Shown: piece by piece, positions 8,051 through 18,412 of the stretch
Position numbering within the stretch: position 1 is the first letter of the stretch
How the letters are laid out: each line of letters starts with the position of its first letter
DNA from: Eutrigla gurnardus
Taxonomy: Eukaryota > Chordata > Actinopteri > Perciformes > Triglidae
Length of the DNA stretch: 64,000 nucleotides
Direction of reading: 5' to 3'
Assembly (NCBI GenBank): GCA_963514095.1
Contig: CAUPSS010000180.1
Span: 1-64,000, forward strand
Notes under the pieces: generated by a model
What the model was told of the DNA's origin: nothing
The model's input: only the letters and a program-made list of their open reading frames with translations
The model's database searches: none
Position numbers and translations under genes: made by a program

Positions 8051-8835
8051 TGCTCTGAGACATTAACTGCCGTTGAACGAGTCCAATGAACCATGTCTCT
8101 TTCAGTGTTGAAGTTTTCTTGGGGCAGAGCCTCAATGAACCCACAGTTTGTGGAAATGTGTTGATTGAGGTGGGCCAGGAGGGTCTGCTCCTTGTGTGGG
8201 AGAGTTTTGGAAAAGTTAATCTCTGGGACCAGGATCTCAGCATGAGGGAACCTGGTCTTAGCAGTCTTAAGTAGTTTCTGTAACTCTTTAACGGCAGTCT
8301 CGCCGTTTAGTTGGCCCTTGTTGTTGAGGCCAAAGGAGAGGACCATTTTGTCGACCGTCACAGTGCTCGTGGCGGCGGCGAGGATGGCCTCTGCATGTCT
8401 GATCGTGGCACCTGGGAAGCCGTCGATCTGTAGATCTGGAATAGTGTATGGCGGGAGTCTGGTAACGTTCGAGTCGCCCAGGACGACCCACTTCTTTACA
8501 ATATGTAGAGACCAGGTCTGAAGCTTCTTAGTAGTGTTGCAATGTCTAGTGGGTTTGCGTGCTCTGCTCTCAGGGGGAGAGAGAAGAGGCAGTTTGGTTT
8601 GAACCATAGTCTTACGGCCCAGGGGGGACAAGTTGTTCCTGGTCCTCGGTGATAGTCTCTGGGCGAGTCCAGGAGGAGGAGGAGAAGGAGAGGGGGACGG
8701 AGAAAACGACTGGAGCTCCGATTCAAATGCGTCGGCGTAGTCGAGGTCCATTGCGTCCATCTCTGGGTTGCCCTCGATCATTTCCTCCTTGGTCGGCAAC
8801 ACAGTGTGTGAGTCCATGGCTGTGTCTTCTCCCAT
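8029..8835 (-). CDS. ORF1 SGNH esterase-like, truncated (unit 2)
   Basis: Identical in protein to the copy at 3825-4631, with the Ser122/Asp247/His250 set intact. Confidence 0.85.
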   Translation of the reverse strand: MGEDTAMDSHTVLPTKEEMIEGNPEMDAMDLDYADAFESELQSFSPSPSPSPPPPGLAQRLSPRTRNNLSPLGRKTMVQTKLPLLSPPESRARKPTRHCNTTKKLQTWSLHIVKKWVVLGDSNVTRLPPYTIPDLQIDGFPGATIRHAEAILAAATSTVTVDKMVLSFGLNNKGQLNGETAVKELQKLLKTAKTRFPHAEILVPEINFSKTLPHKEQTLLAHLNQHISTNCGFIEALPQENFNTERDMVHWTRSTAVNVSEHWINYLN

Positions 8836-9044
8836 CTGTGACTCCAGCACTTCGATGATGTCCAGGTCCGGTCCCAGGACGCAGACGTGGGATGTAGGAG
8901 GGGTCCCGGGGGTCCGAAGGGGTCCACGGGAGTCTCCGGCGGTCGTTGCAGCAGGAGACGTGATCCGTCGGCGTGAAGCGGGTCCCGGCCGTGCACGTGG
9001 GACGGGGGTTGGTGTAAAGGGGACCGTGAAGTCCTGATCGACCC

Positions 9045-9085
9045 TTTCGACGTTTCGGTTCTATGGCAGAACCTTCTTCAGGAAA
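9045..9085 (-). ncRNA. Hammerhead ribozyme at unit 2/3 junction
   Basis: Same as at 4841-4881; cut predicted at 9048/9049. Confidence 0.75.
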
Positions 9086-10004
9086 TAACTTGTCTAATTT
9101 ATGAAAAGAATGATGGACGAGCTCGTGTAGAATGTCCGGGAATTGTGCAGCTACGGTGCGTAATGGGCAGCACGTTAACTCCGGTGTGAGTGTCTCTGGT
9201 GGTCATTGCCGGTAATTCTACCATAAAGGCGGTAGTCCGTCCGCCATTTTGTTTAAAACATGCCATTGACTATGGGTAATGTCGTTTTTCGCAGGAAAAC
9301 AAAGATGGCGTCGCTCGGAGGACACGGGATCTCCTCACAGGTCCTGGAAGGGAGCTAAAGCGCCAGCAGTTTCCTGGAAGGGAACTAAACATCACATTTT
9401 AGGCATTCAACATGGATATCTTGTGTAAATAATAATAATAATACATACTTGTATTTAAATGTTAATTATACTACTATAAGTAGTTATTTTATATATTAAT
9501 AATAAAGAAATAATAATAAAAAAATAAATAAAAATGTTGTTATATCCATGTGATGTCTGAGTGTGTGTTTTTTATAAGTTCCAGGTGTCAAAATGGTCCC
9601 GTACTTAGGGTTAGGTGTGAGAAGGAGTGGTTAGGGTTAGGAGAAGTGGACAGGGTGAGGTGTCTCACTTCTCCAAGCACCGTGGGTCTGTAGTGGGGTG
9701 TGATGGGGTCTAAATAATGTAGGGGGCCTGTAGTTTAGGTTTAGGGGTGGGTTCAAATGACATAAGGGGCCTGTAATTTAGGTTTAGGTGTGGGTCCGAA
9801 TTAGACGTGGTGGGGGGGAGGAAGAATGTGTAGAGTGTGTATTAACACTGCCGTCGTGGGAGGGAGTAGGCCGCACCCGAGAGTCAGAGCCGGAGGCACG
9901 GGCTGGTTAGGGGAAGAAGAGGGTAGTGGATAGTCCGATGCACTGTCCATCTGCGGCTCCTCCTCCCGAGCACGACCCATCCCCCGTCGCCGTGCAGGCA
10001 GTGG

Positions 10005-12254
10005 TCACCTCTCATTCAGTCCTCCTGGATGTGTTGTGCCGAGTCTGGCGATCCACTCCTTCTCACACCGGGTTCTCTGTGCCTTGGTCCACCTCAGGTC
10101 GCATTGCACCACCGTGGCCCGTACCGCCGGCCATCCATGCAGGATGAAGTGATGGACCAGGTGAGTGTGTGTGTTCTTGCGCCTGAGAATGTTGTAGCGA
10201 TGCTGAGTGAACCTGGTGAGAAGGGTGTTTAGTGTTTCCCCGACATATTGTGCCCCACAGGTTGAACATACAATAACATACACACAGTTTTTTGACTTAA
10301 CACATCCGAAAAAACCTGTTTTGTATATGTTGTTGTTGTGTGGGTTTTTCAGCCATGTTACATGTTTGAAGAACTGGGCTAACACAGATGTCCGTGGGGG
10401 ATTCAACACTTTTAATTTTGCCTTAACCAGTTTGTCCTGTAAATTCCTGTTCCTTCTGTAAGCTGCAATGATTCTGTGATCCATCAGGAGCTGGCTGTCC
10501 CTGGAAAACAGTGAGAAGCTGTTCTTGGTGGCTGTAACAAGCTTCACAGTGGAAGGAGAATACATGGTGACAAGTGGCAGTGGGGATTCAACAACAATCG
10601 GCTTCTTGATCATAAAGTTTTTCCGGCATTTGCGGAGAAATGTCCAGGAGTACCCTCTGGTGGTCAACACTGAGAACAGCACTTTGGTGGCCTTAACAAA
10701 GTCTACATCAAGTGTGCATATTCTCTTGAACCGTAGCAACTGTGATTTAACCAGACCCGGAAAAGTGTGTTTGGGATGGAAACTGGTTTTGTGAAGGAGG
10801 GCGTGAGTGTCTGTCTCCTTGAAGAAAACTTTGATCTCCAGACGGTGAGTGTCTTTGAAGTCCGTGTGTTTGAATGTCGTTGTGTCGAGGAAATCGACAG
10901 AGTGCTGGTCAGCTGTGGATTTGAGTGTTATGGAGGCGTTATGTGTGTTCAAAGTCTGAAGAAACACCTGGAAGTCCTCTTTCGAATGAGTCCAAACGCC
11001 CCAAATATCATCCAAATATCTGAAGTACTGTACAGGTTTTTTAACACATGTGGCCAGTGCTGAAGCTTCCCACTGGGCCATAAATATGTTGGCATAGGCT
11101 GGTGCGAACTTTTTGCCCATAGCTGTGCCTTTAACCTGCAGAAAACAGTTACCATCAAACTGAAAGTCATTTCTCTTAAGATTGATCTCCAAAAGGTGAA
11201 GTAGCTCCTTATCCGGCCTCTTTTTATCGGGATATTTGAAGAAAATGTTTTTAACGGCTAAAATGCCCTCATCAATGTCAATGTTAGTATAGAGGCTGTC
11301 AATGTCCATGGTAAATAGGATAGATTGCTCTGGCATGTGGAGTTGCTTCACCTTGTTGACAAAATCATACGTGTCTTTGATGTAACTGGGATGCCTGGTC
11401 GAAAGAGGAGTTAGATAGTGGTCTAGAAACTCAGCTGTGTAATATGTTTCACTATCACAGTCGGAAACAATAGGTCTACCCGGTGGGATGACATGTGGAA
11501 CACTCCATTTAGCAGGATCTTTATGGATCTTAGGAAGCATGTAAAACAATCTGGCCCTCGGAACAGAGTTACCCAGTAGATACTTTTTCTGCTTAAGATT
11601 AATAAATTTCTTATCCACCAATGATTGTATAACCTTAGCTACTAGGGGGATTGTGTCTGGAAATATGGGTTTGGGTAGCCTAGTGTAGTATTGACTGTCA
11701 TTAAGCTGCCGATAGCCCTCCCACAGGTATTGGGCCCGGTCCATAATGGTGATCGCACTGCCTTTGTCAGCCGGTTTAAGAACAATGTGTTTGTTATGGC
11801 AAAGTCGTTTGAGAGCCTCCACTTCTGCAGGGAGGAGATTAGGTTTAACAGGAACAACCTTGAACTCAGTGTCAAACTGTGAAATGTCTGCATAAACAAG
11901 TGCATTAACGGCTGGGTGGATCTTTCCAGGAGGAGGGGTCCAGGTCGACGCAGGTGTGAAGGGCGGTGGTTCCGAGTCCGGCTTATCCTGGAAATACACA
12001 GCGAGTTTCAGTTTTCTGTGGTAAGTCTGGAGATCAAATCTACTTTGTTCCCTAACATGTTTATGGCACCCCTCTGTGGGGATGAATGAAAGACCCCTGT
12101 TCAGTAGGGAAAATTGGGTCTCGGACAATTGAAAGTTTTTAGCCAGCACAATCACATTCTTACTGTTGTTGATATTCGTGCTGTTAATGTTAGTGCTCTT
12201 CCCCTCCTGATTAGACAGGTTTGTGGGGAAGTCTAATTTAGGTAGTTGATCCAA
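10005..12254 (-). CDS. ORF2 PLE reverse transcriptase/GIY-YIG endonuclease (unit 3)
   Basis: Intact copy with Phe217; no stop or frameshift. Confidence 0.93.
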   Translation of the reverse strand: MDQLPKLDFPTNLSNQEGKSTNINSTNINNSKNVIVLAKNFQLSETQFSLLNRGLSFIPTEGCHKHVREQSRFDLQTYHRKLKLAVYFQDKPDSEPPPFTPASTWTPPPGKIHPAVNALVYADISQFDTEFKVVPVKPNLLPAEVEALKRLCHNKHIVLKPADKGSAITIMDRAQYLWEGYRQLNDSQYYTRLPKPIFPDTIPLVAKVIQSLVDKKFINLKQKKYLLGNSVPRARLFYMLPKIHKDPAKWSVPHVIPPGRPIVSDCDSETYYTAEFLDHYLTPLSTRHPSYIKDTYDFVNKVKQLHMPEQSILFTMDIDSLYTNIDIDEGILAVKNIFFKYPDKKRPDKELLHLLEINLKRNDFQFDGNCFLQVKGTAMGKKFAPAYANIFMAQWEASALATCVKKPVQYFRYLDDIWGVWTHSKEDFQVFLQTLNTHNASITLKSTADQHSVDFLDTTTFKHTDFKDTHRLEIKVFFKETDTHALLHKTSFHPKHTFPGLVKSQLLRFKRICTLDVDFVKATKVLFSVLTTRGYSWTFLRKCRKNFMIKKPIVVESPLPLVTMYSPSTVKLVTATKNSFSLFSRDSQLLMDHRIIAAYRRNRNLQDKLVKAKLKVLNPPRTSVLAQFFKHVTWLKNPHNNNIYKTGFFGCVKSKNCVYVIVCSTCGAQYVGETLNTLLTRFTQHRYNILRRKNTHTHLVHHFILHGWPAVRATVVQCDLRWTKAQRTRCEKEWIARLGTTHPGGLNER

Positions 12255-13039
12255 TGCTCTGAGACATTAACTGCCGTTGAACGAGTCCAATGAACCATGT
12301 CTCTTTCAGTGTTGAAGTTTTCTTGGGGCAGAGCCTCAATGAACCCACAGTTTGTGGAAATGTGTTGATTGAGGTGGGCCAGGAGGGTCTGCTCCTTGTG
12401 TGGGAGAGTTTTGGAAAAGTTAATCTCTGGGACCAGGATCTCAGCATGAGGGAACCTGGTCTTAGCAGTCTTAAGTAGTTTCTGTAACTCTTTAACGGCA
12501 GTCTCGCCGTTTAGTTGGCCCTTGTTGTTGAGGCCAAAGGAGAGGACCATTTTGTCGACCGTCACAGTGCTCGTGGCGGCGGCGAGGATGGCCTCTGCAT
12601 GTCTGATCGTGGCACCTGGGAAGCCGTCGATCTGTAGATCTGGAATAGTGTATGGCGGGAGTCTGGTAACGTTCGAGTCGCCCAGGACGACCCACTTCTT
12701 TACAATATGTAGAGACCAGGTCTGAAGCTTCTTAGTAGTGTTGCAATGTCTAGTGGGTTTGCGTGCTCTGCTCTCAGGGGGAGAGAGAAGAGGCAGTTTG
12801 GTTTGAACCATAGTCTTACGGCCCAGGGGGGACAAGTTGTTCCTGGTCCTCGGTGATAGTCTCTGGGCGAGTCCAGGAGGAGGAGGAGAAGGAGAGGGGG
12901 ACGGAGAAAACGACTGGAGCTCCGATTCAAATGCGTCGGCGTAGTCGAGGTCCATTGCGTCCATCTCTGGGTTGCCCTCGATCATTTCCTCCTTGGTCGG
13001 CAACACAGTGTGTGAGTCCATGGCTGTGTCTTCTCCCAT
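12233..13039 (-). CDS. ORF1 SGNH esterase-like, truncated (unit 3)
   Basis: Intact copy, identical in protein to unit 1. Confidence 0.85.
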   Translation of the reverse strand: MGEDTAMDSHTVLPTKEEMIEGNPEMDAMDLDYADAFESELQSFSPSPSPSPPPPGLAQRLSPRTRNNLSPLGRKTMVQTKLPLLSPPESRARKPTRHCNTTKKLQTWSLHIVKKWVVLGDSNVTRLPPYTIPDLQIDGFPGATIRHAEAILAAATSTVTVDKMVLSFGLNNKGQLNGETAVKELQKLLKTAKTRFPHAEILVPEINFSKTLPHKEQTLLAHLNQHISTNCGFIEALPQENFNTERDMVHWTRSTAVNVSEHWINYLN

Positions 13040-13248
13040 CTGTGACTCCAGCACTTCGATGATGTCCAGGTCCGGTCCCAGGACGCAGACGTGGGATGTA
13101 GGAGGGGTCCCGGGGGTCCGAAGGGGTCCACGGGAGTCTCCGGCGGTCGTTGCAGCAGGAGACGTGATCCGTCGGCGTGAAGCGGGTCCCGGCCGTGCAC
13201 GTGGGACGGGGGTTGGTGTAAAGGGGACCGTGAAGTCCTGATCGACCC

Positions 13249-13289
13249 TTTCGACGTTTCGGTTCTATGGCAGAACCTTCTTCAGGAAA
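13249..13289 (-). ncRNA. Hammerhead ribozyme at unit 3/4 junction
   Basis: Same sequence as at 4841-4881; cut predicted at 13252/13253. Confidence 0.75.
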
Positions 13290-14208
13290 TAACTTGTCTA
13301 ATTTATGAAAAGAATGATGGACGAGCTCGTGTAGAATGTCCGGGAATTGTGCAGCTACGGTGCGTAATGGGCAGCACGTTAACTCCGGTGTGAGTGTCTC
13401 TGGTGGTCATTGCCGGTAATTCTACCATAAAGGCGGTAGTCCGTCCGCCATTTTGTTTAAAACATGCCATTGACTATGGGTAATGTCGTTTTTCGCAGGA
13501 AAACAAAGATGGCGTCGCTCGGAGGACACGGGATCTCCTCACAGGTCCTGGAAGGGAGCTAAAGCGCCAGCAGTTTCCTGGAAGGGAACTAAACATCACA
13601 TTTTAGGCATTCAACATGGATATCTTGTGTAAATAATAATAATAATACATACTTGTATTTAAATGTTAATTATACTACTATAAGTAGTTATTTTATATAT
13701 TAATAATAAAGAAATAATAATAAAAAAATAAATAAAAATGTTGTTATATCCATGTGATGTCTGAGTGTGTGTTTTTTATAAGTTCCAGGTGTCAAAATGG
13801 TCCCGTACTTAGGGTTAGGTGTGAGAAGGAGTGGTTAGGGTTAGGAGAAGTGGACAGGGTGAGGTGTCTCACTTCTCCAAGCACCGTGGGTCTGTAGTGG
13901 GGTGTGATGGGGTCTAAATAATGTAGGGGGCCTGTAGTTTAGGTTTAGGGGTGGGTTCAAATGACATAAGGGGCCTGTAATTTAGGTTTAGGTGTGGGTC
14001 CGAATTAGACGTGGTGGGGGGGAGGAAGAATGTGTAGAGTGTGTATTAACACTGCCGTCGTGGGAGGGAGTAGGCCGCACCCGAGAGTCAGAGCCGGAGG
14101 CACGGGCTGGTTAGGGGAAGAAGAGGGTAGTGGATAGTCCGATGCACTGTCCATCTGCGGCTCCTCCTCCCGAGCACGACCCATCCCCCGTCGCCGTGCA
14201 GGCAGTGG

Positions 14209-16458
14209 TCACCTCTCATTCAGTCCTCCTGGATGTGTTGTGCCGAGTCTGGCGATCCACTCCTTCTCACACCGGGTTCTCTGTGCCTTGGTCCACCTCA
14301 GGTCGCATTGCACCACCGTGGCCCGTACCGCCGGCCATCCATGCAGGATGAAGTGATGGACCAGGTGAGTGTGTGTGTTCTTGCGCCTGAGAATGTTGTA
14401 GCGATGCTGAGTGAACCTGGTGAGAAGGGTGTTTAGTGTTTCCCCGACATATTGTGCCCCACAGGTTGAACATACAATAACATACACACAGTTTTTTGAC
14501 TTAACACATCCGAAAAAACCTGTTTTGTATATGTTGTTGTTGTGTGGGTTTTTCAGCCATGTTACATGTTTGAAGAACTGGGCTAACACAGATGTCCGTG
14601 GGGGATTCAACACTTTTAATTTTGCCTTAACCAGTTTGTCCTGTAAATTCCTGTTCCTTCTGTAAGCTGCAATGATTCTGTGATCCATCAGGAGCTGGCT
14701 GTCCCTGGAAAACAGTGAGAAGCTGTTCTTGGTGGCTGTAACAAGCTTCACAGTGGAAGGAGAATACATGGTGACAAGTGGCAGTGGGGATTCAACAACA
14801 ATCGGCTTCTTGATCATAAAGTTTTTCCGGCATTTGCGGAGAAATGTCCAGGAGTACCCTCTGGTGGTCAACACTGAGAACAGCACTTTGGTGGCCTTAA
14901 CAAAGTCTACATCAAGTGTGCATATTCTCTTGAACCGTAGCAACTGTGATTTAACCAGACCCGGAAAAGTGTGTTTGGGATGGAAACTGGTTTTGTGAAG
15001 GAGGGCGTGAGTGTCTGTCTCCTTGAAGAAAACTTTGATCTCCAGACGGTGAGTGTCTTTGAAGTCCGTGTGTTTGAATGTCGTTGTGTCGAGGAAATCG
15101 ACAGAGTGCTGGTCAGCTGTGGATTTGAGTGTTATGGAGGCGTTATGTGTGTTCAAAGTCTGAAGAAACACCTGGAAGTCCTCTTTCGAATGAGTCCAAA
15201 CGCCCCAAATATCATCCAAATATCTGAAGTACTGTACAGGTTTTTTAACACATGTGGCCAGTGCTGAAGCTTCCCACTGGGCCATAAATATGTTGGCATA
15301 GGCTGGTGCGAACTTTTTGCCCATAGCTGTGCCTTTAACCTGCAGAAAACAGTTACCATCAAACTGAAAGTCATTTCTCTTAAGATTGATCTCCAAAAGG
15401 TGAAGTAGCTCCTTATCCGGCCTCTTTTTATCGGGATATTTGAAGAAAATGTTTTTAACGGCTAAAATGCCCTCATCAATGTCAATGTTAGTATAGAGGC
15501 TGTCAATGTCCATGGTAAATAGGATAGATTGCTCTGGCATGTGGAGTTGCTTCACCTTGTTGACAAAATCATACGTGTCTTTGATGTAACTGGGATGCCT
15601 GGTCGAAAGAGGAGTTAGATAGTGGTCTAGAAACTCAGCTGTGTAATATGTTTCACTATCACAGTCGGAAACAATAGGTCTACCCGGTGGGATGACATGT
15701 GGAACACTCCATTTAGCAGGATCTTTATGGATCTTAGGAAGCATGTAAAACAATCTGGCCCTCGGAACAGAGTTACCCAGTAGATACTTTTTCTGCTTAA
15801 GATTAATAAATTTCTTATCCACCAATGATTGTATAACCTTAGCTACTAGGGGGATTGTGTCTGGAAATATGGGTTTGGGTAGCCTAGTGTAGTATTGACT
15901 GTCATTAAGCTGCCGATAGCCCTCCCACAGGTATTGGGCCCGGTCCATAATGGTGATCGCACTGCCTTTGTCAGCCGGTTTAAGAACAATGTGTTTGTTA
16001 TGGCAAAGTCGTTTGAGAGCCTCCACTTCTGCAGGGAGGAGATTAGGTTTAACAGGAACAACCTTGAACTCAGTGTCAAACTGTGAAATGTCTGCATAAA
16101 CAAGTGCATTAACGGCTGGGTGGATCTTTCCAGGAGGAGGGGTCCAGGTCGACGCAGGTGTGAAGGGCGGTGGTTCCGAGTCCGGCTTATCCTGGAAATA
16201 CACAGCGAGTTTCAGTTTTCTGTGGTAAGTCTGGAGATCAAATCTACTTTGTTCCCTAACATGTTTATGGCACCCCTCTGTGGGGATGAATGAAAGACCC
16301 CTGTTCAGTAGGGAAAATTGGGTCTCGGACAATTGAAAGTTTTTAGCCAGCACAATCACATTCTTACTGTTGTTGATATTCGTGCTGTTAATGTTAGTGC
16401 TCTTCCCCTCCTGATTAGACAGGTTTGTGGGGAAGTCTAATTTAGGTAGTTGATCCAA
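14209..16458 (-). CDS. ORF2 PLE reverse transcriptase/GIY-YIG endonuclease (unit 4)
   Basis: Intact copy with Phe217. Confidence 0.93.
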   Translation of the reverse strand: MDQLPKLDFPTNLSNQEGKSTNINSTNINNSKNVIVLAKNFQLSETQFSLLNRGLSFIPTEGCHKHVREQSRFDLQTYHRKLKLAVYFQDKPDSEPPPFTPASTWTPPPGKIHPAVNALVYADISQFDTEFKVVPVKPNLLPAEVEALKRLCHNKHIVLKPADKGSAITIMDRAQYLWEGYRQLNDSQYYTRLPKPIFPDTIPLVAKVIQSLVDKKFINLKQKKYLLGNSVPRARLFYMLPKIHKDPAKWSVPHVIPPGRPIVSDCDSETYYTAEFLDHYLTPLSTRHPSYIKDTYDFVNKVKQLHMPEQSILFTMDIDSLYTNIDIDEGILAVKNIFFKYPDKKRPDKELLHLLEINLKRNDFQFDGNCFLQVKGTAMGKKFAPAYANIFMAQWEASALATCVKKPVQYFRYLDDIWGVWTHSKEDFQVFLQTLNTHNASITLKSTADQHSVDFLDTTTFKHTDFKDTHRLEIKVFFKETDTHALLHKTSFHPKHTFPGLVKSQLLRFKRICTLDVDFVKATKVLFSVLTTRGYSWTFLRKCRKNFMIKKPIVVESPLPLVTMYSPSTVKLVTATKNSFSLFSRDSQLLMDHRIIAAYRRNRNLQDKLVKAKLKVLNPPRTSVLAQFFKHVTWLKNPHNNNIYKTGFFGCVKSKNCVYVIVCSTCGAQYVGETLNTLLTRFTQHRYNILRRKNTHTHLVHHFILHGWPAVRATVVQCDLRWTKAQRTRCEKEWIARLGTTHPGGLNER

Positions 16459-17243
16459 TGCTCTGAGACATTAACTGCCGTTGAACGAGTCCAATGAACC
16501 ATGTCTCTTTCAGTGTTGAAGTTTTCTTGGGGCAGAGCCTCAATGAACCCACAGTTTGTGGAAATGTGTTGATTGAGGTGGGCCAGGAGGGTCTGCTCCT
16601 TGTGTGGGAGAGTTTTGGAAAAGTTAATCTCTGGGACCAGGATCTCAGCATGAGGGAACCTGGTCTTAGCAGTCTTAAGTAGTTTCTGTAACTCTTTAAC
16701 GGCAGTCTCGCCGTTTAGTTGGCCCTTGTTGTTGAGGCCAAAGGAGAGGACCATTTTGTCGACCGTCACAGTGCTCGTGGCGGCGGCGAGGATGGCCTCT
16801 GCATGTCTGATCGTGGCACCTGGGAAGCCGTCGATCTGTAGATCTGGAATAGTGTATGGCGGGAGTCTGGTAACGTTCGAGTCGCCCAGGACGACCCACT
16901 TCTTTACAATATGTAGAGACCAGGTCTGAAGCTTCTTAGTAGTGTTGCAATGTCTAGTGGGTTTGCGTGCTCTGCTCTCAGGGGGAGAGAGAAGAGGCAG
17001 TTTGGTTTGAACCATAGTCTTACGGCCCAGGGGGGACAAGTTGTTCCTGGTCCTCGGTGATAGTCTCTGGGCGAGTCCAGGAGGAGGAGGAGAAGGAGAG
17101 GGGGACGGAGAAAACGACTGGAGCTCCGATTCAAATGCGTCGGCGTAGTCGAGGTCCATTGCGTCCATCTCTGGGTTGCCCTCGATCATTTCCTCCTTGG
17201 TCGGCAACACAGTGTGTGAGTCCATGGCTGTGTCTTCTCCCAT
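16437..17243 (-). CDS. ORF1 SGNH esterase-like, truncated (unit 4)
   Basis: Intact copy, identical in protein to unit 1. Confidence 0.85.
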   Translation of the reverse strand: MGEDTAMDSHTVLPTKEEMIEGNPEMDAMDLDYADAFESELQSFSPSPSPSPPPPGLAQRLSPRTRNNLSPLGRKTMVQTKLPLLSPPESRARKPTRHCNTTKKLQTWSLHIVKKWVVLGDSNVTRLPPYTIPDLQIDGFPGATIRHAEAILAAATSTVTVDKMVLSFGLNNKGQLNGETAVKELQKLLKTAKTRFPHAEILVPEINFSKTLPHKEQTLLAHLNQHISTNCGFIEALPQENFNTERDMVHWTRSTAVNVSEHWINYLN

Positions 17244-17452
17244 CTGTGACTCCAGCACTTCGATGATGTCCAGGTCCGGTCCCAGGACGCAGACGTGGGA
17301 TGTAGGAGGGGTCCCGGGGGTCCGAAGGGGTCCACGGGAGTCTCCGGCGGTCGTTGCAGCAGGAGACGTGATCCGTCGGCGTGAAGCGGGTCCCGGCCGT
17401 GCACGTGGGACGGGGGTTGGTGTAAAGGGGACCGTGAAGTCCTGATCGACCC

Positions 17453-17493
17453 TTTCGACGTTTCGGTTCTATGGCAGAACCTTCTTCAGGAAA
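17453..17493 (-). ncRNA. Hammerhead ribozyme at unit 4/5 junction
   Basis: Same sequence as at 4841-4881; cut predicted at 17456/17457. Confidence 0.75.
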
Positions 17494-18412
17494 TAACTTG
17501 TCTAATTTATGAAAAGAATGATGGACGAGCTCGTGTAGAATGTCCGGGAATTGTGCAGCTACGGTGCGTAATGGGCAGCACGTTAACTCCGGTGTGAGTG
17601 TCTCTGGTGGTCATTGCCGGTAATTCTACCATAAAGGCGGTAGTCCGTCCGCCATTTTGTTTAAAACATGCCATTGACTATGGGTAATGTCGTTTTTCGC
17701 AGGAAAACAAAGATGGCGTCGCTCGGAGGACACGGGATCTCCTCACAGGTCCTGGAAGGGAGCTAAAGCGCCAGCAGTTTCCTGGAAGGGAACTAAACAT
17801 CACATTTTAGGCATTCAACATGGATATCTTGTGTAAATAATAATAATAATACATACTTGTATTTAAATGTTAATTATACTACTATAAGTAGTTATTTTAT
17901 ATATTAATAATAAAGAAATAATAATAAAAAAATAAATAAAAATGTTGTTATATCCATGTGATGTCTGAGTGTGTGTTTTTTATAAGTTCCAGGTGTCAAA
18001 ATGGTCCCGTACTTAGGGTTAGGTGTGAGAAGGAGTGGTTAGGGTTAGGAGAAGTGGACAGGGTGAGGTGTCTCACTTCTCCAAGCACCGTGGGTCTGTA
18101 GTGGGGTGTGATGGGGTCTAAATAATGTAGGGGGCCTGTAGTTTAGGTTTAGGGGTGGGTTCAAATGACATAAGGGGCCTGTAATTTAGGTTTAGGTGTG
18201 GGTCCGAATTAGACGTGGTGGGGGGGAGGAAGAATGTGTAGAGTGTGTATTAACACTGCCGTCGTGGGAGGGAGTAGGCCGCACCCGAGAGTCAGAGCCG
18301 GAGGCACGGGCTGGTTAGGGGAAGAAGAGGGTAGTGGATAGTCCGATGCACTGTCCATCTGCGGCTCCTCCTCCCGAGCACGACCCATCCCCCGTCGCCG
18401 TGCAGGCAGTGG